Positions 26,843 through 35,955 of a stretch of DNA of 64,000 nt are shown in pieces. Under the pieces are notes generated by a model. It was not told the DNA's origin, made no database searches, and worked only from the letters and a program-made list of their open reading frames with translations. Each line of letters starts with the position of its first letter. Positions within the stretch are counted from its first letter, which is position 1. The stretch is from positions 197,712 to 261,711 of the forward strand of contig NZ_KB849281.1 in assembly GCF_000368145.1 (NCBI RefSeq). The letters are read 5' to 3'. The DNA is from Acinetobacter guillouiae CIP 63.46. Lineage in GTDB: Bacteria > Pseudomonadota > Gammaproteobacteria > Pseudomonadales > Moraxellaceae. The translations under genes and the position numbers were made by a program.

Positions 26843-29452
26843 TTAATTCAACTCTCTTAGACTTTGTAATGGTGGGATTTCGGATAAATAGCTCAATCGG
26901 TAACGCCCAATCAATGCGCACAACACTGCCATCGAAATTGGTAAAATCAGCCAAATTTCCCAATGTAATTGCATCACCATTTCCATACGATAACTGGCAA
27001 CGGCACTAATCACCTCTGCAAAGAAACAGGAAACGATTCCCGCTAATAATCCAATAAAGCCGATTTCAAAACTCATCATATTTTTTAACTGGCGCTTTGA
27101 ACTACCAAAAGAGCGTAGCAATGCCACTTCTTTTTTACGTTCATCCATCAGCAAATTGATACAGGCAATCAGTACCAAAAAGCCAGATAAACTCACCAAT
27201 ACTGCCAAAACCGTAATGATTTTAACCAACACAGAAACCAAGTTTTTAATTTCATCAAAAATTAAAGAGACATCAATAAAGACCGTATTGGAAAATTGCT
27301 GAATCAGATTAACCATCTTAATTTTTTCACTCGGCGGCACATAAAAACTCCCTAAGTAGCTGCCTGCATTTTCATCCAACGTCTTTGGAGTAAAAATAAA
27401 GAAGAAGTTTGGACTAAAGCTTTGCCATTCCACTGTACGCAAATTCACAACTTGCGCGTCCAAATTTCCCTCAGGCAAACTAAAGGTTAAACGATCACCA
27501 ATTTTGATGCCCAATTCTTCAGCCAGTTTGGCCTCTACAGACACCTGCCCAATTTGAGTCAATTGAGCCTCTCCAACAACAATGATATTGTCTTGTGGAT
27601 AATGATCTGCTTGGGTGAGATTTAACTCACGACGTAAAGAATTATTGGTTTTCACCAATTGGACAGGAAAGGCTTGACCATTTTTTGCCAATAAGCGCCC
27701 TTTTACATTGGGATATAACGGTGTGCTTTTCCAGTGTTGCTGTGCCAATTGTTGTTTAAAAGCCTCCAGTTCAAATGGTGGTAGACCATAAATAAACTGG
27801 TTAGGCGTTCCTTCAGGCAATTGTTGCTGCCAACGCTCTAATAAATCAGTTCTCAATACAGCAAGTACCGTGATCAGACTTAAACCCAATGCCAAAGCGG
27901 TAATTTGCAATGCGGTTTGCGAAGGGGTTCGGATATAGGCTGAGAGCCTATTTTTCATTGATTTTAAAGTCTTTAAAATCATCCAAACCACTGCATATAA
28001 CAAAGCTGTTAACACAATGACTGTACCCATTACCAACGCAGTAAGTATCAGATTTTCGGTCAAGACCAAACTAAAAATAATCAAGCTGACTAAACCTGTA
28101 GCCATCATCCACAACATTGAACGTGCCGACTTTTCTTGTTGGCGTATCACCCGAATAGGCGGTGTATTTAACAGTTGCCACAAGCTCGGTAAAATAAATC
28201 CAATCAATACAATTGCACTGGTAAAAATTGCAATAGGCAAAGGACCAACCAGCATCTGCAACATTGAAAATTGCAACTCTAGGTTCGGAATCATCTGCAA
28301 CATCAATTGCAACAACGAATAACCTAAAATCAGTCCTAAAATACTGCCAATGACAATGGCGATTAAAATAACAACACTCAGCAACCCGAGATAGGTTTGA
28401 AAAATCTGCCGTTTCGTTGCCCCCATACAACGCATCAGTGCAATATGATCTTGGTTCTGCTGTACGTAACGCTGACTGGTTAAAGCGATGGCTAAACCAC
28501 ATAAAAGAATCGTCAGAATATTGGCCAATTGTAAGAAAGTATCGAGGTTTTCAATCGGTTTAAGTAAGCGTGAATTGCCCTCATCTGCATTACGTAGTCT
28601 TAAATTACTTTGTGCATCTAATTCATTATCCGCATTTTGTTGATCTTGTATGGATTGATCTGTTTGTGAGTGTGTTGTTGGCTGCTTTTCAGTCAATGTG
28701 TTTTCAGTCAATGTATTGGCACTTGATGCACTTAAAGCTGAATCTGCATCCGAATTTTGTGCAATCTTTGGATTCACATTTTGCTTTTCTTGCGCTTTAA
28801 ATGTCTTAAAAAATTGCTGATATGTTGCAATCGACTCCGCATCCCCTGCCATCAACAAACGATATTCAATCCGACTTCCAACTTGAATTGCACCCGTTTT
28901 TGCAACATCTGCTTGAGAGATAATCACGGTTGGCGAAAAGGCAGAAAAGCCTAATTCTTGATTTGAATCATGTTCAATGATGCCAGTAACTTTAAACTGA
29001 CCATTGGCAATTTGAACGCTATCGCCTAGGTTTAATTTTAATAATTCTTGTGCGCGTTTGCTTAGCCAAACCCCGCCACTTTGTAAGGCTTGTTTTGGCG
29101 CAATCCTTAATTCACCACGTAAGGGAAATGCTGTGTCAATGGCTTTCACATTGACCATAACAAACTGATCCTGTGTAGAGGCCATTGAACCAAAAATGGT
29201 GACATGGGACTGTTTTAATTTTAAATCATCAGCCTGTTTGATCCATTGTTGGTCAATTGGATCTGTATCACTAAGTTGTAAATCTGCAGCTTGCATTTTG
29301 GCAGCTTGTAAGGTCACTGCTTGTTTGACTTGATCATTGCTAAACTTTAATGCAGTAGTCGCACTAATGGCTAAACTCAATGCAATAATCAGCAAATATA
29401 TGCCTGAACTGGCAAAACTTTGCCTAAATAAGGGTTTAAACAAGGTCAACAT
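26843..29452 (-). CDS. ABC transporter permease, FtsX/YbbP type
   Basis: This 869-residue permease has an N-terminal membrane segment, a large MacB-like periplasmic domain, and two FtsX domains (about 315-435 and 740-865) separated by further helices and a second periplasmic domain. It matches the YbbP family that partners YbbA. Its ATG overlaps the TAA of the ATPase gene (TAATG), indicating translational coupling. A Gln/Asn/Ser/Thr-rich insert (about residues 225-290) contains a duplicated TLTE segment from a 15-base tandem repeat, unusual for the family. The cargo is unknown; lipid or lipoprotein export is a family guess. Confidence 0.9.
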   Translation of the reverse strand: MLTLFKPLFRQSFASSGIYLLIIALSLAISATTALKFSNDQVKQAVTLQAAKMQAADLQLSDTDPIDQQWIKQADDLKLKQSHVTIFGSMASTQDQFVMVNVKAIDTAFPLRGELRIAPKQALQSGGVWLSKRAQELLKLNLGDSVQIANGQFKVTGIIEHDSNQELGFSAFSPTVIISQADVAKTGAIQVGSRIEYRLLMAGDAESIATYQQFFKTFKAQEKQNVNPKIAQNSDADSALSASSANTLTENTLTEKQPTTHSQTDQSIQDQQNADNELDAQSNLRLRNADEGNSRLLKPIENLDTFLQLANILTILLCGLAIALTSQRYVQQNQDHIALMRCMGATKRQIFQTYLGLLSVVILIAIVIGSILGLILGYSLLQLMLQMIPNLELQFSMLQMLVGPLPIAIFTSAIVLIGFILPSLWQLLNTPPIRVIRQQEKSARSMLWMMATGLVSLIIFSLVLTENLILTALVMGTVIVLTALLYAVVWMILKTLKSMKNRLSAYIRTPSQTALQITALALGLSLITVLAVLRTDLLERWQQQLPEGTPNQFIYGLPPFELEAFKQQLAQQHWKSTPLYPNVKGRLLAKNGQAFPVQLVKTNNSLRRELNLTQADHYPQDNIIVVGEAQLTQIGQVSVEAKLAEELGIKIGDRLTFSLPEGNLDAQVVNLRTVEWQSFSPNFFFIFTPKTLDENAGSYLGSFYVPPSEKIKMVNLIQQFSNTVFIDVSLIFDEIKNLVSVLVKIITVLAVLVSLSGFLVLIACINLLMDERKKEVALLRSFGSSKRQLKNMMSFEIGFIGLLAGIVSCFFAEVISAVASYRMEMVMQLHWEIWLILPISMAVLCALIGRYRLSYLSEIPPLQSLRELN

Positions 29453-30204
29453 TACACCACCTCATTCGATTGAGGCGTTTGAGCATGTTCAATCAATTGA
29501 CCATCTTTTAATTCATAATGACGTTGGCACTGTGCTGCCAATTGCGAATCGTGAGTGACAAGCACTAAAGTTGTACCGAGTTCTTTATTTAAATCAAATA
29601 AGAGTTGTTCAATTTCAAATGCAGTATGTTCATCTAAATTGCCTGTAGGTTCGTCAGCAAAAATAATTTTGGGGTCAGAAATTAAAGCTCGTGCAATGGC
29701 AACCCGTTGTTGCTCCCCACCAGACAATACTTTCGGTGTTTGTTGGCTTTGTCGTTCTAAACCAACTTTGGCCAATAAACTTAAAGATTTTTGTTCTGCG
29801 TGTGCATAATTAAAATTCTTCTGTAAACGTAATGGTAACATCACATTTTCTAAGGCAGAAAGATGTGGGAGCAACTGGAAAGATTGAAATACAAAACCAA
29901 TATATTGAAGTCGAATCAACGCACGTTGTTCTTCATTTAAATGCTCAATTGATTCACCACAAACACTGAGTTGACCTGCACTGGCTTGATCTAGAGTGGC
30001 AAGAATTCCCAATAAAGTTGATTTTCCTGAACCAGAACGTCCAGTAATCGCGACCTGTTCACCTGTATAAATATTAAGATTTAGATTTTCAAAAATTGTA
30101 AGCGTTTGATGAGGTAATTCTATCTTTTGTGTAAGTTGCTGTGCAGAAATTATCACTTGTGGCATGATGGGAGAAGTTGAATCATCCTGAACCTTAGACA
30201 TCAT
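29452..30204 (-). CDS. ABC transporter ATP-binding protein, YbbA type
   Basis: This ATPase of about 250 residues has Walker A GRSGSGKST, signature LSGGEQQRVAIARAL, Walker B IIFADEP and the H-loop LVTHD. It belongs to the MacB/LolD/YbbA group and powers the overlapping permease. The start is set at ATG 30204, where AAGG lies 7 bases upstream; a longer frame begins at 30222. The gene is divergent from tesA with only 12 bases between the likely starts, the ybbA/tesA arrangement also found in E. coli. Confidence 0.9.
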   Translation of the reverse strand: MMSKVQDDSTSPIMPQVIISAQQLTQKIELPHQTLTIFENLNLNIYTGEQVAITGRSGSGKSTLLGILATLDQASAGQLSVCGESIEHLNEEQRALIRLQYIGFVFQSFQLLPHLSALENVMLPLRLQKNFNYAHAEQKSLSLLAKVGLERQSQQTPKVLSGGEQQRVAIARALISDPKIIFADEPTGNLDEHTAFEIEQLLFDLNKELGTTLVLVTHDSQLAAQCQRHYELKDGQLIEHAQTPQSNEVV

Positions 30205-30216
30205 AAAGTACCTTAT

Positions 30217-30861
30217 ATGCAAATCAAAAAATTGTTAAATTTGAAAATGATGAAAAACCTAATTCATTGTTTATTTTTTAGCATAATCTGTCTGTTGCCC
30301 GTTAGTAGTTTTGCAAAAACGATCATGATTTTAGGTGATAGCTTAAGTGCGGGTTATGGTATTAACCCACAACAAGGCTGGGTTTTCTTGCTACAGCAAC
30401 GCTTAAACCAACAATTTCCCAAACAACATAATGTGGTCAATGCCAGTGTAAGTGGTGAAACCACCAGTGGTGCGTTGGCGCGTTTTCCAAAACTATTACA
30501 AAGCCATAAACCTGATATCGTGGTGATTGAGTTGGGTGGCAATGATGGTTTACGTGGACAACCGCCACAAATGATTCAGAAAAATCTTGCGCAATTAATT
30601 CAACAAAGTCAGAAAAGCCAAGCCACGGTCATTTTATTGGGAATGAAAATTCCACCGAATTATGGTGCAGCTTATAGCCAAGCTTTTGAGAAAAATTATC
30701 AAACCCTAAGCCAACAATACAAAGTTAAAATGCATCCGTTTTTTATGAATGGAATTGCAGGCAATAAAAGTTTGATGCAAAAAGACTTAATCCACCCCAA
30801 TGCAACGGCACAGAAAATTCTACTCGATAATGTCTATCCATTGATTCGAGGCGCGCTTTAA
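30217..30861 (+). CDS. tesA: Acyl-CoA thioesterase I / arylesterase (SGNH hydrolase)
   Basis: This 214-residue periplasmic SGNH hydrolase has a signal peptide ending SSFA and the block residues Ser42 (ILGDSLSAGYG), Asn109 (GGNDG) and Asp190/His193 (DLIHPN). It hydrolyses acyl thioesters and esters. The start is uncertain: ATG 30217 overlaps the region before the divergent ATPase gene, and ATG 30247 or 30250 would give a shorter, more usual signal peptide; none has a good ribosome site. The promoter must lie inside the neighbouring coding or leader sequence. Confidence 0.92.
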   Translation: MQIKKLLNLKMMKNLIHCLFFSIICLLPVSSFAKTIMILGDSLSAGYGINPQQGWVFLLQQRLNQQFPKQHNVVNASVSGETTSGALARFPKLLQSHKPDIVVIELGGNDGLRGQPPQMIQKNLAQLIQQSQKSQATVILLGMKIPPNYGAAYSQAFEKNYQTLSQQYKVKMHPFFMNGIAGNKSLMQKDLIHPNATAQKILLDNVYPLIRGAL

Positions 30862-30893
30862 GTTTTTCTCAAAGCCGAAATGATTGCACCTGT

Positions 30894-31490
30894 TTATTTG
30901 GCTAAATCGGATGTCGTGTTTTTAAGGACATCCGCAAAATTAAACAAACGTGCCAATAAGTGGTGAATATAGTCCAAACTCGATTCTTGTTCGGTAAATA
31001 GAATTCGATACAACATGGGTGCAATCACAATTTCAATAATCAATTGATTGTCGATGCTTGTTTCATTCCTTTGCTGGGCACGTTGCTGAATAATGTCTAA
31101 CTGTTGAATCAAAAAGTCATAACACTTACCAGAGGTCGGCGAATCATTTTCCGCCACAATATCGCTTAAGATTGTACGCCCAACGGGTGAGGCATATTCC
31201 TCAAAATATTGCTCCATCCATGCATATAAGTCTTGCTTAAAACTACCAAGATCCGCAGGTACACTGTCTGGATGTAAAATATTAAAGGCAACATCTGCAA
31301 GCAGTTGAGATAAATCTCCCCACCGTCGATAGATCGTAGAGGGGGTGACCCCTGCATATTCAGCAATCATCGGAATCGTCAAATCTGCCACAGCTACATT
31401 CTGCTGTAATGTTTGCACCGCATTATGAACTGCAGCTTGTATTCGTGCACTGCGCCCACCGGGACGCAAACCTGTAATCACTTTCGTCAT
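30894..31490 (-). CDS. TetR-family transcriptional regulator
   Basis: This 198-residue protein has an N-terminal TetR helix-turn-helix (about 18-64, with YAGVTPSTIYRRWGDL) and an all-helical ligand domain. ATG 31490 is preferred to the in-frame TTG at 31496. It is divergent from an MFS transporter, so it probably represses that gene and responds to its substrate. A perfect inverted repeat at 31605-31629 next to the MFS start is a likely operator. tesA is convergent, 32 bases away. Confidence 0.88.
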   Translation of the reverse strand: MTKVITGLRPGGRSARIQAAVHNAVQTLQQNVAVADLTIPMIAEYAGVTPSTIYRRWGDLSQLLADVAFNILHPDSVPADLGSFKQDLYAWMEQYFEEYASPVGRTILSDIVAENDSPTSGKCYDFLIQQLDIIQQRAQQRNETSIDNQLIIEIVIAPMLYRILFTEQESSLDYIHHLLARLFNFADVLKNTTSDLAK

Positions 31491-31604
31491 CAGCAAATCA
31501 CTACAAATCTATAAATGAAAATCTATCAATGGGTTAATGATTGAAGAACAGCTTTAATCAAAAATCATCTTAGCTAAACCTTTGTGTTTAATCCAAAATA
31601 CGGT

Positions 31605-31629
31605 ATAAAAGCTAATTAATAGCTTTTAT
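31605..31629. promoter_or_regulatory. Candidate TetR operator overlapping the MFS start
   Basis: ATAAAAGCTA-ATTAA-TAGCTTTTAT is a perfect 10-base inverted repeat with a 5-base spacer, the size expected for a TetR-family dimer site. It lies in the 137-base divergent gap and overlaps the first ATG of the MFS gene. Binding would block transcription or initiation there. Confidence 0.55.
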
Positions 31630-32848
31630 GTACATGTTGATTATGCGCAACTCTAATTTTAATCGTCAAGTGACTTCCTATAAATTAAGCCATAATGCTG
31701 CACTGTACACACATACTTTTACCCTAATGGCCTTTTTGGCAGCCTCAAGCGCACCAACACCGTTATATCGCTTGTATCAACAACACTTCAATTTTTCTCC
31801 TGTTTTATTAACGCTTATCTTTGCCACCTATGCGTTTGCATTGCTATTAACCTTATTGGTGGCAGGATCATTGTCTGATTATATTGGACGTAAGCCGGTT
31901 ATTTTTGTGGCTTTGATTTTAGAAATTATGTCCATGGGCTTTTTCTTGTTTGCATCCAATATCGAAATGCTGTTTATCGCACGAGGTTTGCAAGGTATTG
32001 CCACGGCTTTAGCCGCATCTACGTTTGGAGCAGCTTTGCTTGATCTGAGTAAAACACAGGGTTCTTTAATTAATAGTATTTCTCCAATGCTTGGTATGGC
32101 TGCGGGTATGCTAATGACCTGCATTGTTTTAGAGTTTTCGACTGTTCCATTAACACTTATTTTTGAAATACTCATTTTTCTGTTTGTATCTACCACATTT
32201 ATCGCAATTTTTAGCCCTGAAACCGCAACTAAACGTGTGGGTGCTTTGGCATCATTAAAACCGCAACTGACTGTTCCAGTACAAACCCGAAAAGCACTCT
32301 TGATCGTAAGTCCAATTAATATCTCGTTATGGATGGTCAGTGGGTTCTTCCTCTCGTTAATGCCTTCATTGCTGGCTCAAGCTTTCCATGTGCAATCGGC
32401 ATGGTTGAATGGCATGATGTTTATTACCCTATCAGTTTCAGGCGCACTTGGAATTTTAACCCTGCGCAATGCACACACATTTAAAATTTTAATCACTGCT
32501 GCAATTACGATTGTCTCGGGCTCAAGTGTTATTTTACTTGGCATTCATCTGGTGCAACCAATCTTATTGTTTATTGGTGCTGTGGTGACTGGGATTGGCT
32601 TTGGTACAGGTTTTATGGGTGCAATTCGTGCTGTTATGCCCTTAGCTTTACCTGAACAACGTGCAGGTTTAATGGCCGCATTTTTTGTTGAAAGCTATTT
32701 GGCCTTTAGTATACCTGCGATTATTGCTGGATACTTTGTCAATAAAGTGGGCTTAATTTTTACTGCAGATGTCTATATTTGTATGATTATCTTGTTGGCC
32801 AGCTTGGCGTTTGTTTTTGCGTTTAAAAATAAACAGAACATTCATTAA
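31628..32848 (+). CDS. MFS transporter
   Basis: This protein of about 400 residues has 12 predicted helices and motif A as GSLSDYIGRKPVIF (about 81-94). It resembles sugar/drug exporters of the DHA1 type. The divergent TetR gene suggests induced expression, perhaps for efflux of a toxic compound. The start is uncertain among ATG 31628, 31634 and 31643; none has a strong ribosome site, and the first overlaps the palindrome. Confidence 0.85.
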   Translation: MYMLIMRNSNFNRQVTSYKLSHNAALYTHTFTLMAFLAASSAPTPLYRLYQQHFNFSPVLLTLIFATYAFALLLTLLVAGSLSDYIGRKPVIFVALILEIMSMGFFLFASNIEMLFIARGLQGIATALAASTFGAALLDLSKTQGSLINSISPMLGMAAGMLMTCIVLEFSTVPLTLIFEILIFLFVSTTFIAIFSPETATKRVGALASLKPQLTVPVQTRKALLIVSPINISLWMVSGFFLSLMPSLLAQAFHVQSAWLNGMMFITLSVSGALGILTLRNAHTFKILITAAITIVSGSSVILLGIHLVQPILLFIGAVVTGIGFGTGFMGAIRAVMPLALPEQRAGLMAAFFVESYLAFSIPAIIAGYFVNKVGLIFTADVYICMIILLASLAFVFAFKNKQNIH

Positions 32849-33188
32849 AACTATGTCTTGAATAGCCAATGATTTTGTAGACACCTTTTAGTTAGATATT
32901 GACCGTACTTTTGTTAAGAAAGCTACATAAGTTCTATATCTGATACTCATAAGCTGAGTATCAGTTAAATTATAGTGAAAATCACCAGACAGATATTGGG
33001 TATAGCCATTTTTGGATAGACCTAAATCAGGAACCAGCTTTGTGTTAGTTGGGAAGATGGTGAATGTTGGTTACCATGTTGAAAGAGTATGCAGATTGTA
33101 CATACCCTTGTAATTACTAAATGACTTTAAGATTTGATCGTACGCAATTTGGGCACACAAACAAAAATCTTATTTCAATTATCTAAGG
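32849..33188. other. Intergenic region with a 10-base hairpin
   Basis: This 340-base gap lies between the MFS gene and an accessory unit on the other strand. CTGATACTCA (32940-32949) pairs perfectly with TGAGTATCAG (32955-32964) and is followed by AT-rich sequence. It is about 90 bases past the MFS stop and may be a weak terminator. No gene is seen in the rest. Confidence 0.45.
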
Positions 33189-33716
33189 TTAACTATTTTC
33201 TTTTACGATTTGATTTAGGTATTGATTCCTAATTTCACAAAATTCTAATGGTTTATTAACACTCAAAAATTCAGGAAGACTATCATAATCAATCACTTCT
33301 CCATTTGGTTTAACGTATCGAAATTCTTGTTGATCACTTACCTCAGTTATATAAACACATTCATCAGAACCATTAAGCCATTTGTGTTTTGTGTGTTTAT
33401 TTTCTTTAGATACGACTTCAACTAACACAGTATTTAACTTTTTAAATTGACCATTAATTACCTCATAGTCTCTAGTACCATAAAATTTACCATTAGCATC
33501 CATTAGATATTCTTGATAAGCAATTACTTCATAATATTCGTTGTATAATGTTTCGCTAGTTTTTTGCTTAGAGCCATTAAACTCCTGAACTTGATCTAAA
33601 ACTATTTTTTCCCTAATAAAATGAGAAATTCGAAAACAATATTCCATTTCATCAATAAAATAAATTGTTTTAACAGGTTGGCCCTTTGATGGCTTAACTA
33701 TATTTAACTTAATCAT
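33189..33716 (-). CDS. Hypothetical protein, possible partner or immunity protein
   Basis: This 175-residue soluble protein has no signal peptide and no recognised domain. It is rich in charged residues and aromatic residues (for example YFIDEMEYCFRISHFIREK). Its ATG follows the stop of the upstream secreted protein gene by 3 bases, with AGGG inside that gene's end, so the two are translationally coupled. A cytoplasmic partner or immunity role is inferred only from this arrangement. The coding sequence is more AT-rich than the core genes, consistent with transfer. Confidence 0.55.
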   Translation of the reverse strand: MIKLNIVKPSKGQPVKTIYFIDEMEYCFRISHFIREKIVLDQVQEFNGSKQKTSETLYNEYYEVIAYQEYLMDANGKFYGTRDYEVINGQFKKLNTVLVEVVSKENKHTKHKWLNGSDECVYITEVSDQQEFRYVKPNGEVIDYDSLPEFLSVNKPLEFCEIRNQYLNQIVKENS

Positions 33717-33719
33717 ATT

Positions 33720-34742
33720 TTACCCTGGTGAATGTATACCTGGTCTAGGTGGTGGGGATTTTTGTTTCCATCTAGACGCGTTTGGAGTTTCATAGCACCC
33801 TTCTAAAGCAGCATCTAAAATTCGTTGACGTAAAATTGGTTGTTCAACTTGCACATATCTATAAATATGTCCCTCCCATGAACCAACACCTTGAAGCGGA
33901 TTTTTTAATGCATAATACTTATTATACAAATCATAAGAATCAACAAACAACTCGTTATATCTATCCTCAATAATCCGTGCTTGCCCATTCATATATGCAT
34001 TGTGTGTACGGCATTTATCATCAGCATTATCTTCTAATTCTTTTTCAATTGGTTTTGCTTTGGCATCATCCTGTTCAGCCTCTGACAAAATATTTGTCGC
34101 TGCAGCTAAAACAGCAAACTGCGCATCAAGGTTATCACTTTCTGCATTCTCAATGACTTGTTGGGCGGCGGTTATGAGGGAGAGGTATTTTTCTTCAGTT
34201 GTAACTGTTCCAGACAAATAAATGCTTGTAGCAACTTTCTGCTGCCCATTCAAATAGCATGCAATATCAGTCCTATTATTTGTAAAAACAGGTGTTGCAG
34301 ATGTGCTCCAACCTGTTGGACCAACATAACGAGGTGTAGAACCTGGATATAATTGCGCACAATAAGTTAAGGCAAGGACATTATAATCCGGTCCTGAGAG
34401 ATGATCTAAATAGTAAGTAGCACCAGGGCTAATTTTCCTTATTTTATATTGAACTTGATTATTCGCTGGATCTAAAATCCAATCCACTGCACCCAATAAC
34501 TGCTCAACAGCAAAACTTAGTGCAATGCCTGCAATGCCTCCACGTAAAACTTTAGCAACTTGCGAAGCATTTGGAGAGATTAGGATTGATGAGGTAGCTG
34601 ACCCTTTTGTACCATCATATAAAATTGATGCACCTAGAGCGGTTGGGTTTGATAATGTCCATCCCCCAATTGAAGCATTCACTAAAGCTGAATTTAATAA
34701 CAATAATAAGGAAGCTATGAAAATTACTATTCTTCTAAACAT
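33720..34742 (-). CDS. Secreted protein with phage-coat-like N-terminus and possible toxin-like tail
   Basis: This 340-residue protein has a signal peptide ending ALVNA (about 23). A Gly/Ala/Ser-rich region and a hydrophobic stretch (about 65-90) lead into VDWILDPANNQVQYK, a segment I recall from filamentous-phage minor coat/TspB-like proteins. The C-terminal 90 residues hold paired Cys and a WEGHIYRY...QRILDAALEGC module, then a Pro-rich end SPPPRPG. That tail resembles modules in polymorphic toxins, from memory only. No other phage genes adjoin it. AAGGTG lies 8 bases before the ATG. Function is not established. Confidence 0.5.
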   Translation of the reverse strand: MFRRIVIFIASLLLLLNSALVNASIGGWTLSNPTALGASILYDGTKGSATSSILISPNASQVAKVLRGGIAGIALSFAVEQLLGAVDWILDPANNQVQYKIRKISPGATYYLDHLSGPDYNVLALTYCAQLYPGSTPRYVGPTGWSTSATPVFTNNRTDIACYLNGQQKVATSIYLSGTVTTEEKYLSLITAAQQVIENAESDNLDAQFAVLAAATNILSEAEQDDAKAKPIEKELEDNADDKCRTHNAYMNGQARIIEDRYNELFVDSYDLYNKYYALKNPLQGVGSWEGHIYRYVQVEQPILRQRILDAALEGCYETPNASRWKQKSPPPRPGIHSPG

Positions 34743-34977
34743 ATATCTGCACCTTTCTTATTTATTGAGACATTATCTCGATATTCTTCTAATAACAGTT
34801 CTAAGTTCACTACGATTAAAGTTACCTTTTTTTCATTTCTTAGTTTTAATTCTAGTGAATGAACTCAAGCTTTAACATTGTTGCAAAAGTTTGATCCTGT
34901 TGCAATGTTTCTCTTCATTAAAAAATTGTATTTCAAATTTGATTCAAAAAATAACTCTTAAATTATTGTTATCAAAT

Positions 34978-35002
34978 AAAAAGGCGCATTGAGCGCCTTT
35001 GG
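34978..35002 (-). terminator. Terminator of thrH
   Basis: AAAGGCGC and GCGCCTTT pair around ATTGA, with a T run on the minus strand. It lies about 15 bases past the thrH stop codon and upstream of the secreted-protein gene on the same strand, insulating it. Confidence 0.83.
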
Positions 35003-35016
35003 ATTTAAATCTTAGA

Positions 35017-35634
35017 TTAAGCTGGAATATCACGAATAGACGCTTTGCGAATTGCTTCTTTAAGTGCGTCATAACCATGAATTGGCGGGAACTGTGGAAA
35101 TTCACGAATCACATTTTCAGGCGCGTCAAATAAGAAACCATGATCAGCTTCACCCAACATGGTTGTATCGTTATACGAATCGCCTGCTGCGATCACACGG
35201 TAATTTAGACCATGTAAGGCTTTTACAGCTTCACGTTTTTGATCAGGTTGGCGCAATTTATACGCAGTGATCATACCATTTTCATCCGTTTCTAATTTAT
35301 GACAGAAAATTGTTGGCCAACCTAACTGTTGCATCAACGGATGTGCAAACTCATAAAATGTATCTGAAAGAATAATCAACTGAAAATGGGTACGTAACCA
35401 TTCTACAAACTCTTTTGCACCCGGAAATGGCCCCATGTCTGCAATCACAGCTTGAATGTCATTTAAACCTAAACCATGCTGTTTAAGAATATTTAAACGT
35501 TGAGTCATCAACACATCGTAGTCAGGAATATCACGAGTTGTTGCTTCTAATTCTTTGATTCCTGTTTTTTTAGCAAAATTGATCCAGATTTCTGGTACCA
35601 ATACACCCTCAAGATCAAGACATACGATTTCCAT
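35017..35634 (-). CDS. thrH: Phosphoserine phosphatase / homoserine phosphotransferase ThrH
   Basis: This 205-residue HAD-superfamily enzyme has motif I as CLDLEGVLVPEIW, motif II Ser in ILSDTFYEF and motif III/IV in AAGDSYNDTTML. The LDLEGVLVPEIW form is characteristic of ThrH, which dephosphorylates phosphoserine and can transfer the phosphate to homoserine. The start is ATG 35634, with GGAGA 5 bases upstream; an upstream in-frame ATG at 35646 would cover the ribosome site. Confidence 0.9.
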   Translation of the reverse strand: MEIVCLDLEGVLVPEIWINFAKKTGIKELEATTRDIPDYDVLMTQRLNILKQHGLGLNDIQAVIADMGPFPGAKEFVEWLRTHFQLIILSDTFYEFAHPLMQQLGWPTIFCHKLETDENGMITAYKLRQPDQKREAVKALHGLNYRVIAAGDSYNDTTMLGEADHGFLFDAPENVIREFPQFPPIHGYDALKEAIRKASIRDIPA

Positions 35635-35955
35635 GGGTTCTCCCAAATGTCAGTTAAAAATTTTGGGCTTATCATAGCACTAAAGTTTAAAAAGAATGCT
35701 GAAAGTTTTTACAGCAAACCCATTTCATTTGGTTATGCATAAGGCTTGTGAATATTTACAAATCTGTTTTATTCATAAGTATTTTAATTAATCTGCTAAG
35801 TAGCATATTTCATTTACTTTAAAATATCTGGATCGTCAAAAGCAGCAATTCACATAAGTTGAATTGACCTAATTTTTGCCAAAATGCTTAAATTCAAATA
35901 TCTTTTGAACATGTTTACGAAAATTGTAGCTTCAAGCTAACTGCCAGGAGCAGAT

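Noticed and set aside
28071-28502. 143-codon frame on the same strand within the ABC permease
   Set aside because: It is an out-of-frame shadow of the permease, with no ribosome site or family pattern.
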